Below are positions 23,575 to 32,900 of a stretch of DNA of 38,286 bases, piece by piece (within the stretch, counting starts at the first letter, position 1; each line of letters starts with the position of its first letter). A program made the position numbers and the translations under genes. Source of the stretch: an uncultured Oscillospiraceae bacterium (GTDB lineage Bacteria; Bacillota; Clostridia; Oscillospirales; Acutalibacteraceae); the NCBI GenBank assembly GCA_900553255.1, contig USCI01000012.1:1-38286 (forward strand), given 5' to 3'. The notes beneath the pieces are model-generated. The model was not told the DNA's origin, did not search any database, and saw only the letters and a program-made list of their open reading frames with translations.

Positions 23575-24747
23575 TTAAATCCGGGCAACGCCGGTCTTGC
23601 GGGCGGCGTCAGCAACCGCCTCAGCCACTGCAGCGGCAACCTTGCGGTCGAGCGCGCTCGGGATGATGTAGTCCGCCGACAGCTTGTCGTCGGTGACAAA
23701 GCCCGCGATCGCCTTGGCGGCAGCAATCTTCATCTCGTCGTTGATATCGCTCGCGCGAACGTCGAGCGCACCGCGGAAGATGCCCGGGAACGCCAGCACG
23801 TTGTTGATCTGGTTCGGAAAATCGCTGCGGCCGGTGCCCACCACCGCCGCACCGGCCTCCTTCGCGAGGTCGGGCATGATTTCCGGCACCGGGTTGGCCA
23901 TCGGGAACAGGATCGGATCCTTCGCCATGCTGCGAACCATTTCCGGGGTCACACAGCCCGGCGCAGATACACCGATGAACACGTCGGCGCCCTTGAGCAC
24001 CTCGGCGAGGCTTCCCTTGCGGCACTCCTGGTTGGTGATTTCGGCCATTTCCTGCTTCTCGGCGTTGAGACCTTCCCGTCCCTTGTAGATCGCACCCTGC
24101 CGGTCACACAGCACAACGTCCTTGAGGCCCATCGCGATCAGCAGCCGGATGATCGCGATGCCGGCCGCGCCAGCGCCGCTGGTCACCACACGGATTTCGT
24201 CAATCTTCTTGCCGGTGAGCTTGAGAGCGTTGAGCATCGCCGCCAGCGTCACCACCGCGGTGCCGTGCTGGTCGTCGTGAAAAATCGGAATATCGCAGCA
24301 TTCCTTGAGCCGGCGCTCAATCTCGAAGCAGCGCGGGGCGGAGATGTCCTCCAGATTGATCCCGCCGAAGCTGCCCGCAAGCAGGCGGACGGTGTTGACG
24401 ATGTCATCGACCTCCTTGGAGCGCACGCACAGCGGGATCGCGTCCACGTCGCCGAACGCCTTGAATAGGGCGCATTTGCCTTCCATAACCGGCATGCCGG
24501 CTTCGGGGCCGATGTCGCCGAGGCCGAGCACCGCGGTGCCGTCGGTGACCACCGCCACCAGATTCGACCGGCGGGTCAGTTCATAGCTCTGGTTGATGTC
24601 CTTCTGGATTTCCAGGCAGGGCTGGGCGACGCCGGGGGTGTACGCGAGGGAGAGGTCGTCCCGCGTCTCGAGCGGCGCACGGCAGATCACTTCGATCTTG
24701 CCCTTCCATTCCCTGTGCTTTTTCAGCGATTCCATTGCGTAATCCAT
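23575..24747 (-). CDS. NAD(P)-dependent malic enzyme (malate dehydrogenase, decarboxylating)
   Basis: A 390-residue short-form malic enzyme (malate to pyruvate plus CO2). Visible are SLAYTPGVAQPC, the catalytic lysine region VMEGKCALFK, the metal-site motif FHDDQHGTAVV and the nucleotide-binding SGAGAAGIAI. It lacks the phosphotransacetylase-like C-terminal domain of MaeB proteins. The start is placed at the ATG at 24747; a GTG three codons upstream lies only 3 nt after AAAGGA. It is read with the LDH-family gene 40 nt upstream, so the two form a malate node. Confidence 0.93.
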   Translation of the reverse strand: MDYAMESLKKHREWKGKIEVICRAPLETRDDLSLAYTPGVAQPCLEIQKDINQSYELTRRSNLVAVVTDGTAVLGLGDIGPEAGMPVMEGKCALFKAFGDVDAIPLCVRSKEVDDIVNTVRLLAGSFGGINLEDISAPRCFEIERRLKECCDIPIFHDDQHGTAVVTLAAMLNALKLTGKKIDEIRVVTSGAGAAGIAIIRLLIAMGLKDVVLCDRQGAIYKGREGLNAEKQEMAEITNQECRKGSLAEVLKGADVFIGVSAPGCVTPEMVRSMAKDPILFPMANPVPEIMPDLAKEAGAAVVGTGRSDFPNQINNVLAFPGIFRGALDVRASDINDEMKIAAAKAIAGFVTDDKLSADYIIPSALDRKVAAAVAEAVADAARKTGVARI

Positions 24748-24787
24748 GTCTTCCACGAGTCCTTTCTATGCGTTGAATTTATGTAAA

Positions 24788-25741
24788 TTAAATGGACAGC
24801 TGAGCAATAACCTCTTTGAGGGCGTCCGCGCTCCTGTGGAGCATCTGCTTTTCCTCCTCGGCCAGCGGGGGAACGATGGAGCGCTTGATCCCCTGCGCGC
24901 CCACCACGAACGGCAGGCTGAAGCACACGTCGCTGATCCCGTACTGGTTGTGGATCATAGCCGACACGGTCATCACCGAATCGGTATCCCGGATGATGCA
25001 CTCGCAGATGCGCCGCACCGCCATCGCGATGGCGTAGTAGGTCGCGCCTTTGAGCTCGATTACCTTGGCGCCCGCGGTGCGCACATCCTCTTCAATTTCC
25101 CGTAACTCTTCCTTGCCGCAGTGGTTGTGCTTGTCGCACAGGTCGGTGCAGTAACGGTTCATTTCAATACCCGCGATGGTGGCCAGCGACCAGGGGATCA
25201 TGGAGGTGTCCCCGTGCTCGCCGAACACATACGCGTGCACATTCTTGGAGTTGAGACCCACATGCGCAGCCAGCCGCGAGCGCAGCCGGGCAGAATCGAG
25301 CATGGTGCCGGAGCCGATGACCTGGGTTTCCGACAGGTTGGTGGTTTTCAGGATGGCGTAGGTGATGATGTCCACCGGATTGCTGACCACCACATACACC
25401 GCATCCGGCGCAAATTTGGTAATCTGCGGCATGACCGCCTTGACGATGTCCACATTCGCCTGCGCCAGGTCGATGCGGGTCTGGCCGGGCTTGCGTGCCA
25501 TGCCGACGGTGACGATCACGATGTCGGAATCGACCGCGTCCTCGTATCCGCCGGCGTAGATGCTGACCGGCGCGCTGAAGGGGGTGCCCTGCAGGATATC
25601 CGCCGCCTCGCCCCGCGCTTTTTTCTCATTGATATCGATGAGTACGATTTCAGACGCCATGCCGTCTATTGTCAGGGTGTAGGCGATAGAGGCCCCCACG
25701 TTGCCCGCACCGAGAATGGTGATTTTTTTGCCTTTGCGCAT
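24788..25741 (-). CDS. LDH-family dehydrogenase with malate-specific arginine
   Basis: A 317-residue NAD-dependent dehydrogenase on the lactate dehydrogenase scaffold: GAGNVGAS at residues 11-18, LDSAR with Asp149/Arg152, catalytic His176 in GEHGDTS, and KGATYYAIAM. The specificity position after the VTVG strand, Gln102 in lactate dehydrogenases, is Arg83 here (MARKPGQTR), as in malate dehydrogenases. Automated annotation may call it L-lactate dehydrogenase; malate/oxaloacetate is the better prediction and fits its malic enzyme partner. The ATG at 25741 follows AAAGGAG. Confidence 0.88.
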   Translation of the reverse strand: MRKGKKITILGAGNVGASIAYTLTIDGMASEIVLIDINEKKARGEAADILQGTPFSAPVSIYAGGYEDAVDSDIVIVTVGMARKPGQTRIDLAQANVDIVKAVMPQITKFAPDAVYVVVSNPVDIITYAILKTTNLSETQVIGSGTMLDSARLRSRLAAHVGLNSKNVHAYVFGEHGDTSMIPWSLATIAGIEMNRYCTDLCDKHNHCGKEELREIEEDVRTAGAKVIELKGATYYAIAMAVRRICECIIRDTDSVMTVSAMIHNQYGISDVCFSLPFVVGAQGIKRSIVPPLAEEEKQMLHRSADALKEVIAQLSI

Positions 25742-25842
25742 ATGCAAGTCTCCTTTGTTTGAGTATATCTGCCGGGGAAAACGTGAGGGAACCTCATCGT
25801 TCTAAAAAAATTCACCAAACTCCCCCATTATGCATTGTTAAA

Positions 25843-25871
25843 ATTATAACACGATCATTCGTATTTGTAAA
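25843..25871 (-). promoter_or_regulatory. promoter of the malate operon
   Basis: On the minus strand TTTACA (25871-25866), a 17-bp spacer and TATAAT (25848-25843), with a leader of about 95 nt in AT-rich sequence. Confidence 0.75.
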
Positions 25872-25950
25872 TTAGGCAATATACCAATTTTAGAAGAAAG
25901 CCGTATCGGCGTTTTGGTCTCCTTTTCGTCAGGATTCGCCGGAAAGCAAA

Positions 25951-25983
25951 TCCCCCGGCTGTCCGTTGCGGACAGCCGGGGGA
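25951..25983 (-). terminator. terminator of the sigma/anti-sigma operon
   Basis: A 15-bp perfect stem (25951-25965 / 25969-25983) with a ttg loop, 17 nt after the stop at 26001. On the minus strand it is followed by ttgctttcc, a modest T-tract. Confidence 0.7.
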
Positions 25984-26000
25984 TGCCGGTTGGCTGCGGT

Positions 26001-26954
26001 CTATTCCGGAATCCCTTCCGGAGGTAAGGGATATTCGATGCGTTCCCGTTCGAAGCCGGTGCCGTAGGTGGTGACGTACGCCAGAAAAGCGTCGATCTTA
26101 TCCTTGCCGATGGGGAAGTAACGGTCGGCCGCCAGGATGTTGGTGGACAGGCAGCCGTCCTCGTGCAGCATGATCGAGATATTGCGGTAGCCGATGGTAT
26201 CCACATCGATGCCGACCGACAGTTCATGCGGGTGCATCGTGCGATCCTCGATCAGCGCGGTGTCCGTATCCAGCAGTAAATCCCAGATCACATCGGTGTC
26301 CGGCAGGGTATAGACGGTGGTGGTTACGACCTTCCCGTCCTCCGACCAGTGGGTGTATTCCACCTCGCGGAACTGCAGATTTTCCCGCAGGCTCAGATCG
26401 TCGATCAGCTCAAACAGCGTTTCGGGGGTGTAGTCGGCATTCCACATGCCGTAATAGTTTTCCGGTGCCATTTTCGGGAACCGCACCGCAAGGAAATAGT
26501 CGGTGGTGATCCCGTCAACGGCGTACAGCTCGGCCGCAGCCGAACCAAATTCCGCCTCGCAGCCGGGGATGGTTACGTCGGCGAGTTTTTCCCCCACATC
26601 GGCAGCGTCGATTTCCGCTGTGCCGATGTACACGGCGCCGGCATAGGTGGTCTCCGGGTATTTTTGAATCAGGGTCATGGCGCCCTTGTCGATGACGGCA
26701 ATTTCAGCGTCGGTGGAGGCGTCGTCGCTGCCGGCGGGTGCCGTCGGCACGGCATCCGGCTTCGGCAGCAGCAGGACAGCCGCCAGCGCGAGGGCGGTAC
26801 AGACCGCTGCCGTCAGCGGGAGCACCCATTGCCTGCGCGGGGCTGGTGCGGACTGCACCGCGGTCAGACGCCGCCGCATCCGCGCTTTGGCGGCGTCGCT
26901 TGGGGTGAGCTGGTCAAAGGCCTGCCGGATGGGCAGGTCGTCCCGTTCATTCAT
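26001..26954 (-). CDS. anti-sigma-factor-like membrane protein
   Basis: A 317-residue protein with a short cytoplasmic N-terminus (about 44 residues, Arg-rich RMRRRL), one membrane span (about 46-63) and a 250-residue extracellular domain without a motif I can name. Position is the main evidence: its start overlaps the stop of the ECF sigma gene by 8 nt, the usual arrangement for a membrane anti-sigma partner. The N-terminus lacks a zinc HxxxCxxC motif, so it is not a ZAS-type factor. The start ATG 26954 follows GGGAGGGTTAT. Confidence 0.7.
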   Translation of the reverse strand: MNERDDLPIRQAFDQLTPSDAAKARMRRRLTAVQSAPAPRRQWVLPLTAAVCTALALAAVLLLPKPDAVPTAPAGSDDASTDAEIAVIDKGAMTLIQKYPETTYAGAVYIGTAEIDAADVGEKLADVTIPGCEAEFGSAAAELYAVDGITTDYFLAVRFPKMAPENYYGMWNADYTPETLFELIDDLSLRENLQFREVEYTHWSEDGKVVTTTVYTLPDTDVIWDLLLDTDTALIEDRTMHPHELSVGIDVDTIGYRNISIMLHEDGCLSTNILAADRYFPIGKDKIDAFLAYVTTYGTGFERERIEYPLPPEGIPE

Positions 26955-27429
26955 GATAACCCTCCCTTTCCGACTCACCCAGCTGCCGGCGGAGTAATAT
27001 CCGACCGGTGTGCAGCCAGCTGCGCACCGTCGCGTCCTTCCGGCGCAGCATGCGGGCGATTTCGGGTGTGGTGTAGCCTTCGTAGTAATAGAGATACAGC
27101 GTCAGCCGGTATTTTTCGGGCAGTGCGAGCACCGCGCGGCAGGTGTCGTCGATGACCGGCTCGTCCGCGGCGGGCAGGCTCTCGTCCAGCGGCGCGGTAC
27201 GTCGCCACCAGTGGCGCAGCTGATTTTTGCACAGGTTGGAGGCGGTCACGATTAGCCAGGCCTTTTCATGCTCCGTACTTTGGATCCGGTCGGTACGGCC
27301 GATCAGCCGCAGGAAGGTTTCCTGAACCATGTCCTCGGCGTCGGCGGCGTTTTTCATATAGGCGTAGCATATCCGGTATACGGTATCCGCCTGCCGGTCG
27401 TAGGCAGCGGCGACAGCCGAATGATCCAA
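26947..27429 (-). CDS. ECF-type RNA polymerase sigma factor
   Basis: A 160-residue sigma factor with regions 2 (YRICYAYMKNAADAEDMVQETFLRL) and 4 (LPEKYRLTLYLYYYEGYTTPEIARML...ATVRSWL) and nothing else, the ECF pattern. The most likely start is TTG at 27429, which has AAAAGGAGG 8 nt upstream; an ATG at 27495 would add 22 non-conserved residues. It is followed directly by the membrane anti-sigma-like gene. The signal is unknown. Confidence 0.87.
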   Translation of the reverse strand: MDHSAVAAAYDRQADTVYRICYAYMKNAADAEDMVQETFLRLIGRTDRIQSTEHEKAWLIVTASNLCKNQLRHWWRRTAPLDESLPAADEPVIDDTCRAVLALPEKYRLTLYLYYYEGYTTPEIARMLRRKDATVRSWLHTGRILLRRQLGESEREGYHE

Positions 27430-27537
27430 AGTCCTCGCCTCCTTTTGCTGCCGGGCGTCCCCGGCGGAAAGAGCCGCGGCCGCAGACCCTTTCACCAGAA
27501 ATACAATCGGGCAGCGCCAAACGTTGAGCTGCAGAAA

Positions 27538-27578
27538 AATTTTTAATTATAAAAAGAGGAAGCGCAGGCGCTTCCTCT
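27538..27578 (-). terminator. intrinsic terminator of the GNAT gene
   Basis: An 11-bp stem (agaggaagcgc / gcgcttcctct) with a minimal loop, followed on the minus strand by tttttataattaaaa. It isolates the acetyltransferase transcript from the sigma-factor operon. Confidence 0.85.
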
Positions 27579-27598
27579 CCCGAATGCGCGGCAAGCGG

Positions 27599-28105
27599 TT
27601 AGCCTTTGATCCGCGCGTACATTTTCATATCCAGGATCCGGCCGTTTTTCACGGCGTTGCACCGCAGCGTGCCCTCGTACACAAAGCCGCATTTTTCCAA
27701 CACGCGGCAGGAGGCGGTGTTGTAGGCAAAGGGCTCCGCATAGATCCGGAGGATATCGGTGTTGTCAAAAACACGGCGGCAGGCCTCCGAAACAGCGCAG
27801 GTCGCCAGCCCCTTTCCCCAAAAGGGCTCTGCCAGATAGTAGCCGAGCTCGGCGGTGCGCCGGTGGATGTTGCCCTGCCGGTATATTCCGATACTGCCGA
27901 TTACCCGGTCTTCGACGGTGACCGCAAACGCATATACCGCATCCGGGTCGGCATCCAGCATTTCGCGGATAAACGCCCGCGCATCGTCTTCGGTATAAGG
28001 AAAGGGGATCCCGTCGCGCAGGTTGTCCTGTACCTTTTTGTTGCCGATGGTTGCCGCGAGGTCGGCCGCGTCCGAAAGGCGCCAGGGCCGGAGCTGACAT
28101 TCCAT
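27599..28105 (-). CDS. GNAT acetyltransferase, RimJ/RimL-like
   Basis: A 168-residue N-acetyltransferase of the Acetyltransf_3 type: N-terminal LRPWRLSDAADLA, central GSIGIYRQ, ELGYYLAEPFWGKGLAT (acetyl-CoA loop) and the C-terminal NTASCRVLEKCGFVYEG. The last is typical of enzymes acetylating ribosomal protein N-termini or small amines; the substrate cannot be assigned. The ATG at 28105 follows AAAGGAGGCAACCTC. Confidence 0.9.
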   Translation of the reverse strand: MECQLRPWRLSDAADLAATIGNKKVQDNLRDGIPFPYTEDDARAFIREMLDADPDAVYAFAVTVEDRVIGSIGIYRQGNIHRRTAELGYYLAEPFWGKGLATCAVSEACRRVFDNTDILRIYAEPFAYNTASCRVLEKCGFVYEGTLRCNAVKNGRILDMKMYARIKG

Positions 28106-28127
28106 GAGGTTGCCTCCTTTATTGTGC

Positions 28128-28421
28128 CTATTGCGTCAGCCGCCGGGTCATCCAGAAAATGGCGGCGGCTGCCGCGAGCTGTAAGATGAGGATGACCGGG
28201 ATGCCGATCATGAATTTTTTCTTGCGTGTTTTGTGACGGATCAGCCGCATGGTGATGAGCATCGCCGCCGAGCCGCCGAGCGCGCTCAGCAGCAGCAGCG
28301 TTGCCTCCGGGACCCGCCATTTATGGTGCCTGGCGCGGTGCTTGTCCAGTACGGTGGCAACCACCGCGACCAGGCTGATGAACAGAAAATAGGCCGTGAT
28401 CCAAAACGCCGGGCGCGGCAT
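28128..28421 (-). CDS. DUF1294 membrane protein
   Basis: A 97-residue protein with membrane segments near 7-24, 38-58 and 71-90. It carries the DUF1294 pattern: DKHRA, WRVPEATLLLLSALGGS and RHKTRKKKF. The function is unknown. The ATG at 28421 has GGGAGGAGG 7 nt upstream; longer open frame upstream crosses the promoter and is ignored. The acetyltransferase gene lies 22 nt downstream, so both are read from 28486-28514. Confidence 0.88.
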   Translation of the reverse strand: MPRPAFWITAYFLFISLVAVVATVLDKHRARHHKWRVPEATLLLLSALGGSAAMLITMRLIRHKTRKKKFMIGIPVILILQLAAAAAIFWMTRRLTQ

Positions 28422-28485
28422 GGCCGTCCTCCTCCCGTGAACGATTTGGGCGCGGTCATCAACCGCGCCGGACGGGCATAGACAT

Positions 28486-28514
28486 AGTATACGCCGCTTC
28501 GCTTCCTTGGTCAA
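28486..28514 (-). promoter_or_regulatory. promoter of the DUF1294/GNAT operon
   Basis: On the minus strand TTGACC (28514-28509), a 17-bp spacer and TATACT (28491-28486). Confidence 0.7.
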
Positions 28515-28556
28515 CCGCGGAAAACGCTGGAAATTGTGTTTTTTTGGTGCAGACGG

Positions 28557-28585
28557 TTGACCACGGGGGGAGAAAACGGTAGAAT
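28557..28585 (+). promoter_or_regulatory. promoter of the GHL10 genes
   Basis: TTGACC (28557-28562), a 17-bp spacer and TAGAAT (28580-28585), 48 nt before the lipoprotein start. It diverges from the promoter at 28486-28514 and uses the same TTGACC -35 within cggttgacc. Confidence 0.65.
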
Positions 28586-28632
28586 AAAATAAGCCGTGTT
28601 TTCCCACGGGAAATGCGGCGGAAGGACGATCT

Positions 28633-29865
28633 ATGAAACGGCAGCTGCTGTGTATCCTGCTCATCCTCCTGTGCCTGCTGGCCGGCGGCTGCCTGCCGCA
28701 GGGGGAGTCTCCCGTATCCGGCGGTACGCCGCCGGCCAGCCGTCCGGCAGAACCGGGGGAGTCTCCGCCGGCACAGGAGACGGGGGAAATGCGGGCGGTC
28801 TGGCTGTCGTATGTGGAGCTTAACCGGCTGCTGGCGGCGGATACCGTGGAGGCGGTACAGGCGGCGCTTGACGAGGTCATGGATAACTGTGTGTCCTATG
28901 GGGTGAACACGGTGGTGTTCCATGTGCGCGCCAACAGCGACGCGTATTATGCCTCTGCGCTTTTTCCGCCTGCTGCGGCGGCGAAGCCGTGGCTGGACGC
29001 GGGCTTTGATCCGCTGGCGTATGCGGTGCAGGCGGCGCACGGCCGCGGGCTGGAGCTGCATGCCTGGGTCAATCCTTACCGTGTGGGAACCAAAGAGGAG
29101 AATAAGCGCTGCGACGATGTGTTTTCCAAAGTGGTCGGGGACGCCCCGATGTGGTATTATGTCCCGTCGTCCGCGCCGGTGCAGAAGCTGATTCTCGACG
29201 GTATCCGCGAGCTGCTGCGCTATGACATTGACGGGGTGCAGTTTGACGATTATTTTTACCCCACCGGCCTGATGTCGCCGCTGACGGAGGCATTTGAGAC
29301 GGAATGCCCGGCATCGGATGCACAGGGTGTGGCGGAATGGCGCCGCTGCCAGGTGGACGCGCTGGTCGCCTCGGTCCGCGCCGTGGTGCATCAGAAGGCT
29401 GGCTGTGTGTTTGGGATCAGCCCGTCGCATGACCTGACCAAAACGCGGGACAGCATGTATGCGGATGTGGGCCGGTGGATGGCGCAGAAGGGCTATGTGG
29501 ATTATGTCTGCCCGCAGCTGTACGTCGGTTTTGAGAACACCTCCGCCGGCTTTGCCGGGGTGCTGGAGGAATGGGCAAATTATCCGCGTGATCCGTCGGT
29601 CAAGCTGTATATCGGCCTGGCTTTGTATAAAACCGGACTCGGCGACGATGCGTATGCGGGCGGCGGGCGGCAGGAATGGAGCGAAAACGGCGATATCATG
29701 AGCCGTTCGCTGCAGGCGGTGCGGGAAAACCCGTCGTGCAGCGGCGTGATGCTTTACAGCTACTCGTTCTTTGATCCGGATATGGAGCGCAGCGGGCCGT
29801 ATAATCGGGAAATTGCGCGGCAGGAGGCGGAGGGCCTGATTGCCGCATTGAAAGCAGGAAGCTGA
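28633..29865 (+). CDS. GHL10 glycoside-hydrolase-like lipoprotein
   Basis: A 410-residue lipoprotein: signal peptide and lipobox LAGGC (Cys20), a Pro/Ser-rich linker to about residue 50, then one GHL10 (DUF187, YngK-like) TIM-barrel domain. Conserved parts are MRAVWLSYVELN, VNTVVFHVRANSDAYY, LHAWVNPYR, IDGVQFDDYFYP and GISPSHDL. The barrel family is thought to hydrolyse glycans, possibly peptidoglycan, but activity is not established. The next gene carries a second GHL10 domain, so both probably act on the same envelope polymer. Confidence 0.9.
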   Translation: MKRQLLCILLILLCLLAGGCLPQGESPVSGGTPPASRPAEPGESPPAQETGEMRAVWLSYVELNRLLAADTVEAVQAALDEVMDNCVSYGVNTVVFHVRANSDAYYASALFPPAAAAKPWLDAGFDPLAYAVQAAHGRGLELHAWVNPYRVGTKEENKRCDDVFSKVVGDAPMWYYVPSSAPVQKLILDGIRELLRYDIDGVQFDDYFYPTGLMSPLTEAFETECPASDAQGVAEWRRCQVDALVASVRAVVHQKAGCVFGISPSHDLTKTRDSMYADVGRWMAQKGYVDYVCPQLYVGFENTSAGFAGVLEEWANYPRDPSVKLYIGLALYKTGLGDDAYAGGGRQEWSENGDIMSRSLQAVRENPSCSGVMLYSYSFFDPDMERSGPYNREIARQEAEGLIAALKAGS

Positions 29866-29920
29866 ACAGAGGGAAAGCCGCAGGGCGTTCCCGGTGACAG
29901 GGAAAAGGAATGGAAATGAT

Positions 29921-32900
29921 ATGGCGAAGCATGCGAAAAAACGGACGGTCGGCCACGCGCGCAAAAAGCCGGTGCCGAAGGGGCTGATTATAGGGTCAGG
30001 TATTACCGCGGGCGTGGCGGTGCTGGCGGCGGTGGCTATCCTGCTGCTGCACAACGGTGTGCTGGATCTGGCGGTCAGCGCGGTCCGTTCGCTTTTTGAC
30101 GGAGCGGAATCCTCGTCGTCGGAGCCGCTCGACCCTTCGTCAGGTACGGCCCCGCAGCCGGACGATGTCAGCCAGCCGGAAAAGCCGTATGAGCCGGTGC
30201 CGGAAATCCCCGGCAATTTTGCCCATCCGGACGAGATGCGCGGCGCATGGCTGGTGGCCGGTGTGGATTATCTCACCGCCGGAACCGATACCGGCGATGA
30301 GGTTAAAGCGCAGATTGATGCCGCCTTCGCCACCCTCCAGGAATGGGGCTTCAATACCGTGATCCTGCCGCTTACCTATAACGGGCAGCCGCTGTACCCT
30401 TCCGCGCAGCAGGAGACGTTTACCCTGACCGCCGGCGACGGCACGGCGTTTGACCCGCTGCAGTACATCGTCTCGTCCGCGAAGGCGGCGGGGCTGTATA
30501 CCTATGCGGTTTTTGACCTGCATGTGGGGGATGAAAACGGGCTGGATCCCACCCTGACCGCAGACCGGGAAAAGCTGTATGCGCTCGCCGCCGAAGTGGC
30601 GCCGCTGTATGCCTTTGACGGCTTCCTGCTGGAAAATTACAGCTATGCGCTGGGAAAGACCGGCAGCTACGCCGCCTATATGGAGCAGGCGCCGGGCAGC
30701 GGCTTCGAAGCGTTTGTGCAGGAGAGCGTGGAGGCCGCTGTCTCCGAGGTGATCCGTGCGTTCAAGGCGGTCAATAACGATTTTTTTGTCGGCCTTCTCG
30801 CCAATGCGGTCTGGGCACATCAGAGGACGGACGAGCGCGGCTCGGCCACCGATGCTGTATATGAGGAATATACCGACGGCCATGCCGATTCCCGCGCATT
30901 TGTGGAATCCGGGCTGGTGGATTTTGTGATGATCAAGGATTACTATTCCACCGACCATGCGACCGCGAACTTTACGAATATCCTGCGCTGGTGGTCGGCG
31001 CTGTGCGGCGAGGCAAACGTGCCGCTGTATGTGGCGCATGCCGCAAACCGTGCGGGCGAAGACAGCGCCGGCTGGTCCTCACCGAGCCAGCTGTCGCTGC
31101 AGCTGCTCACCTGCCGGGACTATGGCTCCTGGAAGGGCAGCGCCTTCTATACCCTGTCGGCGCTCAGGCAGAACCCTGACGGCAGTACCGATGCACTGCT
31201 CAAGGCTTTTGACGGCACCCTGATGAGCGAGTATATCACCGACAAGCTGGAGGTCACCAATCCTTCCGGCACCAACTATACCACGGTGGAATCGAAGCTG
31301 GTGCTGCAGGGCAGCGCGGATCCCAACTTCCCGCTGACCATGAACGGCGCGGCCATCGAGCTGACCGAGCTTGGCGGCTTCGATATCCCGGTCACCCTGT
31401 CGCCCGGCCGCAATACCTTCACCTTTGAGCATAAGGGGGAAACGGTCACCTATGTCGTCACCTATAAGGTGACGGTGATTAAGGAAATCGCGCCGACCGA
31501 AAACATGACCGTAACGGGCGGTTCTACCCTCGCCGTCAGCGCGATTATCCGCAAGGGCTCCTCAGCCTATGTTTCCTTTAACGGCACCCGGTACGATATG
31601 GCCTCTTCGCCGCTGCAGGGTGACGAGGCGGGAATGGCGGAGTATTCGGACTTTGAACGGTATACGGCAAATATCACCCTGCCCGGCGGCAGGGTGGGAC
31701 AGACCCAGGCGCTCGGTGCTTTTACGGTGTATGCGTCCTACAACGGGCTGGAGGAGAGCCAGACCGGCGGGGCCGTGACGATTGAGGCACTTCCACAGGA
31801 GGAGCTCCCGCCGGTTGACCTGCCGGGCATCGGCGACCTGAACCCGCCGGATCCGTCTACAGGCGGCAGTGTGCTGGCGAGCGGGCAGATCGTGGAGATC
31901 ACCAACAATTATGCCGAAACCTTCAATACCGCACCGCCGGTGGAGGATTATTCCCGGCCGACCAACGCCTATCTGCCCAAAGGCACCACCGATTATCTGG
32001 CGCGCCCCTACTATTTGGGCAGCACCACATATTATCAGCTCGGCTCCGGTATCCGGATCTATGCGAAGGATGCGCGGCTGGGCGGCGGAGCGGATTTTAC
32101 CGCAAATACCGCGGTGGTGAACGATGTCACGGTAGGGGCTACCCACACCACCATACAGTTTGGCTTTTCCTGGCGGGTGCCGTATAATGTGCAGCTGCTG
32201 CCGCAGAGCTACCGGGACACCTCGTCAAGCCATCAGCCGAACTATACGATTACCGAGCAGACGACCGAGTACGTGGACATCACCTTCTATTACACCACCG
32301 CCGTCAGCGGCACGCCGGATGTGTCGGGCAGCCCGCTGTTCAGCCGTGCGGAGTGGATTCAGGGCAGCGGCAGCAGCTATACCCTGCGCCTGTATCTGCG
32401 CAATAAGGGGCAGTTCTACGGCTATTCGGTGGTGTGGGACGCGGACAATAACCTGAACTTTGCTTTCCGATATCCGCCGAATGTGTCGGGCAATCCGTCG
32501 GATGCACCGCTCAAGGGCGTGCGCATCTGTATCGACCCGGGGCACGGCGGCAACAGCATCGGTGCGGTCGGTTATGTGGGCGGAGAACAGATTCTGGAAA
32601 AGGTTCTGACCCTCAAACTGAGCCTGCGTCTGCGGGATAAGCTGGTGGCGCTCGGCGCGAGCGTCACCATGTCCCGGACGGGGGATACCAACCCGTCGAT
32701 GGATTCCCGGGTGGATATGGCGCGCAACAACGGAACGGATATGCTCATCAGTATCCATGTGGATGCCGGGGGCGGTTCCGGCAGCTCCATCCACTATTTC
32801 AATGAGTATTCCTATGAAGCCTCCAAGCTGATCTGGCAGAAGATGCATGAAGTGGAGGAGCGCAGGGGCATCGGCAACCGTGCGGAGCCGTACCGGTGGA

